Below are positions 55,409-64,000 of a stretch of DNA of 64,000 nucleotides, one piece after another. The DNA is from Taenia hydatigena (Eukaryota; Platyhelminthes; Cestoda; Cyclophyllidea; Taeniidae). A model generated the notes under the pieces. It did not search any database and was not told the DNA's origin. It saw nothing but the letters and a program-made list of their open reading frames with translations. Numbering within the stretch: the stretch's first letter is position 1; each line of letters opens with the position of its first letter. The stretch is from positions 16,342,519 to 16,406,518 of the forward strand of contig JADWOT020000006.1 of NCBI GenBank assembly GCA_036345935.2, given 5' to 3'. Both the position numbers and the translations under genes were made by a program.

Positions 55409-57981
55409 TTAGCCCGGTTCCGCACCTTCGGTGGAGAGCAGTCGAACGGGCGTCACTGACTGCTTCAGCTCTGAGCGGCGGAAATGTTTGAAGGTGGCCT
55501 GAGTGGGTGGCGATGGGGACGCGGAAATAGGAATTGGATCCTCTGAAGACTCAGCTTCTGCCTGAGTGTCAGCTGCTGGATCTTCCATGCAAAAAGTATG
55601 TTCGGAAGTGGGGGAGGCATCACCTTCCGACATATCCTGAGGATCCAGACCTGCAGGAATCAACTTCCCAGAGGCTTGTGCGGCTGCTACACGCGATGTG
55701 TGTAGAATTGAGCGTACATGGCGCTTCTTGTCCTCTAAACGAATGAATTTTTCATTGCAAATTTCGCAAGTGTAGGGCTTCACACCGGTATGAAGGCGTT
55801 CGTGACGTTCTCGACAAAATTTACGATTGAAAGTTTTTCCACAATATCGACACTTGTAAACCTTGTGAACGGACTCCATTGCTGAAGTAATGGTTGACGC
55901 TGAATTGGTATTTGACAAATTAATTGAGGTAGAAAGTCCTGTTCTGGTTGCTGGATTTGGAGCCACAGGGGCCAATTTACCATTGCCTTTTTTGATAGGA
56001 AGCTGAAGGCGGACTCCTCCGCTTTGTGAAATTAAAGACGGAGGCTTTGCGTCATTAACCTTCATCTTTCGCACGCAAGTATTTGAGGAGACAAGTGAGG
56101 CTCTGGCAGCTTTCTCAGCCTCAGACGCCCGAAGCTGACCACGAATGTTCTCGAGGATCCTATCGATGGTAGAATCAGGAGATTCCTTCAACGACGGTTC
56201 AGATTTGATTTGTTCGGTTACTATGGTTCCCGTATCTGTCGTAAGAACAGGATTGTCGTTTGCCCTTTGATTGACATTTAAAATTGATGAATTTTGGTCT
56301 CCATTTGGAACAATCTTCGGGCATGAAAGAAGTACTGATCCAGGTAGAGGTCCAGGAGAAATGGTTGGGTTGCGTGGAAGAGTACCAGTTACGGCGGCAA
56401 CAGCAGCAGTCAATGAGTTAATGTCCAGTGGTAATTGGGAAGCAGATGATGGATCAGAAACCGGTTTCGTATCGATGCTGGACGTCATAACAGGGGGATC
56501 TGTGACAGGAGTATTGGTGGTTTTCGAAGCCGACGAATCGCTTCCTGGAGTAGTCGCTAATGACTTGGAGCGACTCAAGCCACGCAAAAGAGCTGTGATC
56601 GCTGATGCGTTGTTCGAAGCTGGGAAATTCCGATTATTGGGATTCCCTATTGAAAGAATAGTTGCAGGAACATTATTTGCCAAAGAATTCGGCAGACTTC
56701 CGATCACAGTTAAAGTCGGCTGTATTGTAGCATTAGTGGTAATGGGCAAATTTATTGAAATTGGAGCGGCAATGCTCTGCGACATTGCACCACAACGGAG
56801 GAAGTTTATGTTTCCGTTCCCAAGAGTTGTTGCTGCATCACCTAATGAGGAGCTAGAAGTAACATCGTTTTGTTCCGCATTCAAGCTTTCATCAGACAAA
56901 ACATCTGCTGACTGTGATGGCTGAGAAGCTTGTAAAACGGGGGTGGCAACGGTGCTATTATTCCCACTAGCGGCAGCAGCCGCAAATGCTGCAGCTACAG
57001 ATTTACTAATGAATACACTTTTCGGTGGCTGACCCGGTGTTTCACAAATGGCCGTCAAAAGACTAGGAGGATTGTGATCAGTAGATAAAGAAGTAGAGGC
57101 TTGAAGATTCTGCTTAAGCATGATGTCGGCAAGAGGGACTGAGCCTTGACCGTTTGGAGCGATTCGCTGCAGTAGTGATTGGTCGGTTAAAGGTAATCCG
57201 CAGGAGAGATTAGGAATAAAGGGATTGACGCCAGGACTTTTTTGATGATCTAGCTTAAGGCCTGCCCCAACCAAGGAAGCTAGTAATGCTTGTAACGCTC
57301 CGGGTTGAGCAGCTTCAGAAACAATCACTGGATTGGTTGCCAGATGCCGAGGCTCTTCAGACTCATCATGCTTGGCCTTTTTCGACGGTGCAGATTCATC
57401 TTCGTTCTTCTCATCTCCACTCAGGTCAGTGGACGCCACAACGTCAATCGAAGGGACATCATTGCTGGATGGGAGTTGTCGACGAGGTTTGTTCGATTTA
57501 CGTCTTCCACGCCTTTCTTCAACAATCCCATCTGTACATACATTTCCTAAAGAAAATTAACTCAAAGCCGACTTACTATTTGGTTGGTTTTGCAGAGAGA
57601 GACAGCCCAAATTAGTGGATAAAATCGGGGGGGAAGCAGAAGATGAAGCACACTCCGACGGCTTTGTTTCCACTGATAAAGTGCATGCAGACCCAACTGG
57701 TGATGCAGTGGGTGACGCTACACCATTCGCATCTTCCTGACCATTAAGAGAAAAGTTGATTTTGACGAATTTTTCGCTGCAACCATCCACACTGTATGAA
57801 ATGATCCCAGAGACGACCAGGTTCCTTGAAAAAGTAATGTGCTGTGAAATTGCGTGTTTCAGTCGCCAAACAAGCGAGTCATCCAAGCATTCACCCTCTT
57901 CCAATGCCATCCCGGGAAATACGATAACTAATGGCAACTCTGAAAACCCCGCATGGCCCTTAATAAGAGCCGATTCAATAC
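55409..57981 (-). CDS. Large C2H2 zinc-finger protein, two fingers near the C-terminus
   Basis: Two exons seen, 57981-57577 and 57546-55409, joined across a 30-bp intron (GTAAGT...TTTAG); 846 residues are visible and at least one upstream exon with the start is missing (acceptor TTTTGTTTAAG at 57982). The first exon holds a folded-looking hydrophobic region (LPLVIVFPGMALEEGE, SRNLVVSGIISYSVDG), then a basic ERRGRRKSNKPRRQ, likely nuclear localisation signal. A long Ser/Thr/Asn/Pro/Ala-rich middle follows. Two adjacent fingers (about 700-750) read YKCRYCGKTFNRKFCRERHERLH and a second with CEICNEKF, spaced by the TGVKPY linker; each has two Cys and two His. A probable transcription factor. The two-finger pair with H-x5-H in the second is unusual; I do not recognise the orthologue. 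Confidence 0.85.
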
Positions 57982-58111
57982 CTTAAACAAAACTCGTCAG
58001 TTCAAAGTCAATTTAATACGACCCTACATATTAACCCTACTTTATTTTATGGTTACATTTGTATGAAAAAGTAACACTCGTGGTTTTTTTAAAAAGTTTG
58101 TGAAGCACTGC

Positions 58112-58147
58112 ATTCCCTTTTCTTTAACTAGTTAAAGAAAAGGGAAT
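58112..58147. repeat. 36-bp perfect palindrome
   Basis: ATTCCCTTTTCTTTAACT is followed directly by its exact reverse complement, with no spacer. It lies 130 bp upstream of the first visible zinc-finger exon. Could form a cruciform; could also be a MITE remnant or a protein-binding site. Confidence 0.95.
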
Positions 58148-58452
58148 TTATTCACTTGTCTTGCCACATCATGGAAATATAATTCTTGCACTGCTTAACA
58201 TATTAAAAAAGAGGGATTATAATTTAGACGATCTCAGGTTCCCTGTGAGTTTATTTACAATTTACCGTAATGTGCCTTAAAATTCAATCACGCGAAAGTG
58301 TATAATTCGGTCTTCTCTCTTTACTTGGGCACTTTTATTAAATAATGTCATAGCTTTGTGAAACTGTGAAGGCATTTGGCTCACTATTTACTTAGATCTC
58401 AAATATATTTTGAAGTTTATTCTTATGGTTTGTATTTACGGAGCGCTCTATT

Positions 58453-58632
58453 TTAGTACTTTGTTTGAACTACCGGTTTCGGTCAGGGTCACAGAGGTGA
58501 CCATATTGCCCTAGCTGCGTAGGCTGGTCTTTGGGCTATGCCAACAGCTTATTTCCCTCTATTCGTTGAATATATGTATTCTATCCTAGTACACTGCCTT
58601 CTTTTGCCTTCAAGGGGGCCTCGGGACGCTAA
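58453..58632 (+). mobile_element. Solo TRIM LTR
   Basis: Starts near TAGTACTTTGTTTGAACTACCGGTTTCGG (first bases diverged from TGTAATAC), contains GGTCAGGGTCACAGAGGTGACC and ends CTTCAAGGGGGCCTCGGGACGCTA. Opposite in orientation to, and about 105 bp from, the complete TRIM at 58737. Confidence 0.85.
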
Positions 58633-58736
58633 ATTTGTCTCCGTTTTAGTATAAACACGGTACTCTTAAAGTGGTAAAAAGGACGGCAGCATTTATACTA
58701 TCCCAAAGTTTCTCTCAAGTCGTAATAATTCAATAA

Positions 58737-59672
58737 TGTAGCGTCTCGAGACTTTCTTGAAAGCAGACGAGGGCTTACTACTAGAGCAAAATATACATAT
58801 ATGCACTTAAGAAACAGAGGGAATGGGGTTGCTGGCATGACCCGGGGGCAAGTCAATCCAGCTAGGATAATATGGCCACCCAAGTGACTGAAACCGAAAC
58901 CGGCATTCAGAAGAAACAAAGTATTACATAGACCCTCTCTTCTTTCGAGCGTCGTCCTCGTCGCTCCACCTGGTGAACCTCCCGCGTCAGCCATCACAAC
59001 TTAATCAGTGCTATAAGAAGCATCCACGAGCTAACCGTGCCAGTCATTTCGATTCGAAAGCAACTGAGGATATGCTTGACCGCTACGTCACTGATCCCTC
59101 TTGACAGTTCGACTGGGCTTAGAGTTTCGTCCGGTTTGGAAACTAAATTCAGGATGAGGAGTTCTGCCGAGCATCAGCTTGTCCATAGGGAGACGTTAGA
59201 ACACAGATCCCCCTAAGTAGGTATGTTAGAGAGATCTCCGAAAGAAACGCTGCCAATTGGTTCATGGCGAGTGTCGCTTTGGTTGTTAATAGATTTCTCG
59301 CAGAACACAGAGATGAGGTAGATTCCAGAAACGACGTCAATTTCAATTCTTTCATTATGGGATGTCTGATATTCGCCCGACCGTAGCACATGCACTTCTT
59401 TCACACCGCTACAGTCTGTCACAAGCAGCATAAATCTGGATAGAAATCCATCAAATTCGGGTCCGCTTTGCGTTGCCACCAACGTAGCGTCATAAGACTT
59501 TATTGAAGGCAAAAGAAGGCATGATACGAAAGCAGAATTTATGTATATATACCTATGTTTAGCGAACGGAGGGAATGAGGCTGCTGGTATGACTCGGTGG
59601 CTGGACCTTGCGGCTAGAACAATATGGCCGTCCAAGTGACTGAAACTGGCAGTCAGAACAAACAAATTATCA
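58737..59672 (-). mobile_element. Structurally complete TRIM retrotransposon
   Basis: Two direct ~190-bp LTRs (58737-58928, TGTAGCGTCTCGAG...GTATTACA; 59483-59672) flank a 554-bp non-coding interior. Read on the minus strand: 5' LTR, then TTGGTGGCAACGC (a tRNA primer-binding-site-like TGG...), interior, then a purine tract GCTCGAAAGAAGAGAGGGTCTA (polypurine tract), then 3' LTR starting TGTAATAC. No gag or pol is encoded; total length 936 bp, the size class of TRIMs, which are mobilised in trans. The two LTRs differ at many positions, so this is not a fresh insertion, and I find no clear target-site duplication. Confidence 0.9.
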
Positions 59673-61611
59673 AAACTATAGTATGTTACTAGCTCGGTCC
59701 GAAAGCCATGTTGCCGAGCGGAATCGCGGTAGCTGGCGACCCAAGCGCCTACACATATCGACACATGGTGCTATTTCTTACTAGTGAGTAGACCCTTTTA
59801 CTGTTCTGTGATTTGATATTTTGCTCAACTACTTCTTAGTACCAGAGTGTGTGATGGTGTCTAACTTCACAAAGTCCTGAGCTGGTGTTTTTTAAGGCAC
59901 ATTTACGATGCCGTCTTTTACTACGCAGTCCTCATGTATTTAAAAGAAACAAGGCGTTCAAAATGCTTGCGTTTCTAAGTGAGGCTGTTAACTCCTTCCA
60001 CATGAATGTCATTATTGTAATCGGGTTTTAGAAATTCTTATGCAGATGTACTACAACGCTCTGAACATCCTCTGAAGTCATCATGAGGTGCGGCGATATG
60101 GGAGAATGAACACTTGTTAGCGTGTAAGAATTGGATGGTATAGGCACGGGTGGAAGGTCATGGGGAGAGATGGAAGTACAAACTGCGGAAAATGGAGAAC
60201 CCGTCTGGCAAAGCGACATCAACACAAATATAGCATTGAATTGTAGCTACTAGGGCATTGGTCTAGACTAAGTTTCCGGAGATTATGCAATAAAATTTGG
60301 CATAAAAGGAGTGTGAGTATAGACCAGATTCTAATGGCGTTGGCATTCCGTGTAGCAGTTAATTACAAACCCAATCTCATGCTCAATTTGGTATTTGTGC
60401 TTGTGAAATTCCAATTAAGCTTGTTTGGAAACAGTACTGTGGAGTTGGGATACTAAAAGTAATACATCTAAGCTAAGGATATTTGTAACTGCTTATTTTC
60501 ATTCAAATAATTTCCCACTGCATTTATGCAGAATAACCTATCAAAGAAGTGTGATTTATTGAACTCAGAGCCTAGTTATAAAAATTTCAAAAAATCCTTT
60601 GATAGCAAATTTTTACATCATTCCCTGGCTAGTTCATTGCATGTGTTCATTGGCGATGTATCTGATTGCATATTTTAAGTCAACTATCCACACAAAGGCG
60701 GTATTCAATTGATCCTCCCACCTGAGAAGTCGGCAGGGTAGCAGCATAAAGTGCTGATCTTTCAGATATCACTTGTTTTAGCTGGCTGTGCGCACACACA
60801 CACCAACTAGAAGTTGCGAGTGAGGTCGTCACTCCAGCATGTGCATAGCATGCTTGTATAACTCGCAACCGGAAATACGGCATTATCCATAGGCCTTTGG
60901 TTCTATCAGCGGATAGTAACAAAGAAACCTAAACGAACCATGTTTTGACGTAAGGGGGCAGTGTCCTTCTTCAGGTGGTGAACTCCGATTCGATCTTAGT
61001 GCTGCTTGAGCCTTCATAAAAATCACCATTCAGCGGAGCCTCCAAGGTCATACGCCCAAAATGGCAGGCGTAAACACGAGTCGTTCCGAGAGTAGTTGAA
61101 CCAGGCTCTTTTTAACTTTGGAGCGACAACGGTGTAAGATACCCCTCACTTTAAGACTCTACTGCATTTAAAATCATGTTACCCTTTGATGTCAAATGTC
61201 CCCTCTAACAGTTTAAGAACAACAATTCTGGTTAGGAGACCCGAATTAGCACTCCCACATTCTTATGGGACCAGGTTTTACGTCAGACATAACACTGGAC
61301 GGTGTAGTAGGGATTGACTACCACTTACCTAAACGCGACAACTTATCTCTTTACTGTCATCACTAAAACAATGACGCCAAGGGCGTCGCCTGTATCGATA
61401 AAACGCTACACCTTTCTTCCAGCATCAAGAGCTTTTGATAAGCTTGTGAAGTGAAATTGATTTGGGAAAATTGCCCAATGCCTGAGAAATAGTTGAAAAG
61501 GCTTCCTTATGAAGCCCAATCGAGAAGGCCTCTGTGGGTCTCTTAAGGAAAATACACGCGTCACACAAATTCCATTAAGAAATTGAGTTAAATGCCAATG
61601 AAACAGTAAAA

Positions 61612-61935
61612 ATGAGAGTGAAGTACAAATTCGGTTGCTACACGAAGAATGAGTACAATTCATGGACCGAAAAGGAGAGATTAAACAAGTTTCTTTGCTA
61701 TAAAGTAACTCTTAAGGGACCGAATTTGCCAATAGCCCAAAGCAAGCAGCAAAAGTATTTGAAGGATCCCAGCTACAAAAATCTTCCAATTGATAGCGTT
61801 GGTCGTCTGTCTGAAACGTTGTTCGCGTTTCTAAAAAGAGAGCGATCCACACATGTCACGTTCTTTAGCTCAAACCCAGGCCCTAAATGTGCGATGCTCA
61901 AAAACAAAGTTACTTCGTATTCACCCATACTGTAA
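61612..61935 (+). CDS. Possible small basic protein or exon, unrecognised
   Basis: ATG-initiated open frame of 107 residues, Lys-rich (about 15%), beginning MRVKYKFGCYTKNEYNSW and containing LCYKVTLKGPNLPIAQSK and SETLFAFLKRERSTHVTFF. It is the longest frame in the neighbourhood and has an amino-acid composition like real protein, but no family is recognised and there is no transcription signal I can point to. A chance frame is possible. Confidence 0.25.
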   Translation: MRVKYKFGCYTKNEYNSWTEKERLNKFLCYKVTLKGPNLPIAQSKQQKYLKDPSYKNLPIDSVGRLSETLFAFLKRERSTHVTFFSSNPGPKCAMLKNKVTSYSPIL

Positions 61936-62877
61936 TTGACCAGGCTAAAACTGACCACAGAACACAGGCTCACTCCCTGGAGAAGCTTATTAGAGCACAT
62001 TAAGCCATCAATTGTGCTCTAATATCAGTTGAAAAAACTGTCCACTACCCTTTTTTTGAGAATGATGGGAATAACCGGTTTCTAACATGAATTATTTACC
62101 GTCTACTAGATTTCAGATTGATTGTAGTCGATTTTATTATGCAAAACTGCCTCAACTATCTCGTTTTGTTGGAAAAAACGCTCCACAGACGTCGCATTGA
62201 CTAGGACCGTGTGACCCAAAAGCGCTCAAGCGTTTATAAACGGTGGTACGTTCTACAAATTCACTGGCGTAGATTACAACACGTAAGCACTTCCATACGT
62301 GCATGCGTGAGCACTTGTGAGGATTCCATTTATTTTCATGGGGTAGGCACAGTTTACTTCGCGTAACACTTCTATGGCAGTAAATTTTGTGATCCTGGCA
62401 TTTACAAAGGCATTAAACGTGCCATCATGGAATCAAATAAAACTGTATAGAGAAAATAATAAAGCGACCAGGTTAATTAGATAACGCTAAGGAACTTTAT
62501 GCCAATGTTATACTGCAACATAGAAATAATGAATATTTAGATGACGTTAAAATATTGTACCAAGCGAGTTTGGTAAGAATGAAGCAAAACCGAAACGAAA
62601 ACTCTCTCTGGTCCATTGACATAAAATTGTCAACGATAAGTGATATTACGTAGAAAAAAGGGCGATACTGTTTCGATGGAAAAAAAACGGCATGTGCATG
62701 ATTGCATATGTTATGGGTTCTTTGAATGCCATGAAGTAATTAAAAGAAAACTGTTTGCGTGCATTTTCTCTTAGCAGCACAATTAAAATTTGGAAGCATG
62801 TGAAACCATTTGTTTCCATCACTCGACTACAACACACCAGCAACTAAAATTCACTTTCGTGAAGATATCAAAGCATA

Positions 62878-62947
62878 ATAACTAGAGGCTACGATAGCAT
62901 ACGCTCTGACAAATAAATAACCAGAGGCTACGCTCTGAGAAATAAAA
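62878..62947. repeat. Imperfect two-unit tandem repeat
   Basis: Two units beginning TAACTAGAGGCTACG and TAACCAGAGGCTACG and ending GCTCTGACAAATAAA and GCTCTGAGAAATAAA; the first is 8 bp longer (extra ATAGCATA). Confidence 0.8.
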
Positions 62948-63553
62948 AATTAAATGGGCTAAGAAGTTTCCGTAAAACTCGAGGCAGTGGACAAATAATG
63001 CCAAAAATTAGCGTGAATTTCAAAAAGCAGCGAGTCACTAGAGAGTTCAGACCTTGACTTATTTAAATGCTATCAATCTCGAGAACGCATTTTGAATCGA
63101 CTAGATAAGGCAAATACCATCGCGAACATATTTTGGCGCATTACAGTCCGAATTAAGAGTTTATGGTATGGTCTAAAATGATACGCCAACCCCTTTAAGT
63201 TTCATTTAAGCACTCTTATTAGAATTTATAAGAGGATAAATATTACAATAAATCAATAGATTAGCCAAAGTTTAAAACAAATTATCTTTGTGTGGGGTGA
63301 CAAATGCAAAAATGTATATTCATTTACTCGTAGTTATTATCTAAAGATCATTTACAACTACAAGAAGGCGAACTCTAAAAGACGAAAATAAGCGAAGTAG
63401 TATAGTTCATCAGATGTATAAAAATGACACTTATTTTTTCTATCTGATCGGGATTTAAGGTACAAATAGGAGCTAACCGCGTGCAACAAGAAGAGCATAT
63501 TTCAGTACTATAATTTGCTATGACAAATCGTACCTCTAAACTTTAAAGTCCTT

Positions 63554-63994
63554 TCATTGATATTCTAGCAAAAGTAGACATGTTTGGAACACAGACATTG
63601 CAAAGGCAATAACTTGTGCTAATCTAGCTATGTCTCTTTTAAACCAATTAATCTCGAAGGAACGATGATCAAATGGAGTAAATACATTCAAAGAAATGAT
63701 ACGTGTGGGACTTACAACCATGTAGTCGTGCCATCTGGTAATAAGATCCAAACTGTCCAGCGCTCTTCTTACTTCAAGCTGAATATTGCTATACTTTTCA
63801 ACTAATCCAAGGGCAGTATAGTTAGCTGCTCCTATGTTTTGGATATCAAGAAGAGTTTTCTTCAACTATTACAAAATAAGACCACATACCACCTGTGTCT
63901 TTTTATTTTTCAATTTCGAAGCAAGAGAAACGCAGATCTTATGAACGCCAGATTGGTCGCTTGTGTAGTAGACTTTACCAGAATCAGTATATTC
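63554..63994 (-). CDS. p24/TMED-family (emp24/gp25L) protein, 3' part
   Basis: Three phase-0 exons: 63994-63893, 63865-63716 and 63652-63554 (stop), 116 residues; 5' exons lie beyond the right edge. Exon 1 carries the end of a GOLD domain, EYTDSGKVYYTSDQSGVHKICVSL, matching the family pattern F-T-x4-G-x-H-x-ICL. Exon 2 is the coiled-coil region (LEVRRALDSLDLITRWHDYMV). The last exon starts INWFKRDIARLAQ and continues into a hydrophobic membrane segment VIAFAMSVFQTCLLLLEYQ that ends the protein. p24 proteins are type I cargo receptors cycling between ER and Golgi. The intron between exons 1 and 2 is only 27 bp. Odd: the segment between coiled coil and membrane anchor is short and the usual cytosolic FF/KK tail is absent. 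The 63-bp last intron is in frame and without stops, so retention would add 21 residues. Confidence 0.72.
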
Positions 63995-64000
63995 CTATAC

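Larger units (their letters stand above)
57982..63553. other. Region between zinc-finger and TMED genes
   Basis: Must contain the 5' exon(s) of the zinc-finger gene. It holds a 36-bp palindrome, a solo LTR, a complete TRIM, an unplaced open frame at 61612 and a small tandem repeat. I see no other gene. Confidence 0.5.

Overview
The window is nuclear DNA of an animal, most likely a flatworm and probably a tapeworm (cestode). Genes are split by introns, and many introns are only 27-38 bp long with consensus GT...AG ends. Protein families are metazoan (CNNM, PP1, CCDC86, MRPL51, TMED). A non-coding retroelement with ~190-bp TG...CA terminal repeats is scattered through the window and resembles the TRIMs (terminal-repeat retrotransposons in miniature) described from taeniid tapeworms. 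No organism name can be proved from the sequence alone. All exon structures below were read by eye from splice signals, phase and family similarity.

Left third (1-27 kb): a partial exon at the left edge (-); a complete CNNM-type metal transport mediator in 8 exons (+, 1408-5801); convergent to it a minimal CCDC86/Cgr1-type nucleolar protein (-, 6070-6802); a single-exon universal stress protein (-, 11181-11675); a complete PP1 phosphatase catalytic subunit (-, 14392-21638) whose last 33 codons lie beyond a 4.85-kb intron; and a large last exon of an unrecognised protein carrying a PP1-docking-like motif (-, 25790-26865).

Middle (29-44 kb): a DRC8/EFCAB2-like degenerate EF-hand protein (-), a POLE4-like histone-fold protein (+), mitochondrial ribosomal protein L51 (-), a Q/P-rich protein that may be a Mediator subunit (-), and a complete cytosolic aspartate aminotransferase (+, 8 exons, 416 aa). 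A nearly identical 1.2-kb segment occurs twice in opposite orientation (30578-31786 and 39325-40533). It contains a diverged TRIM plus flanking DNA, and one copy lies inside the DRC8-like gene.

Right third (44-64 kb): 11 kb without recognisable genes but with a TRIM, a 15-C run and CA/GT-rich microsatellite tracts; a large C2H2 zinc-finger protein (-); a 36-bp perfect palindrome; a solo LTR next to a structurally complete TRIM with primer-binding-site-like and polypurine-tract signals; and the 3' part of a p24/TMED cargo-receptor gene at the right edge (-). The genes do not form an operon or pathway; they are independent housekeeping and regulatory genes.
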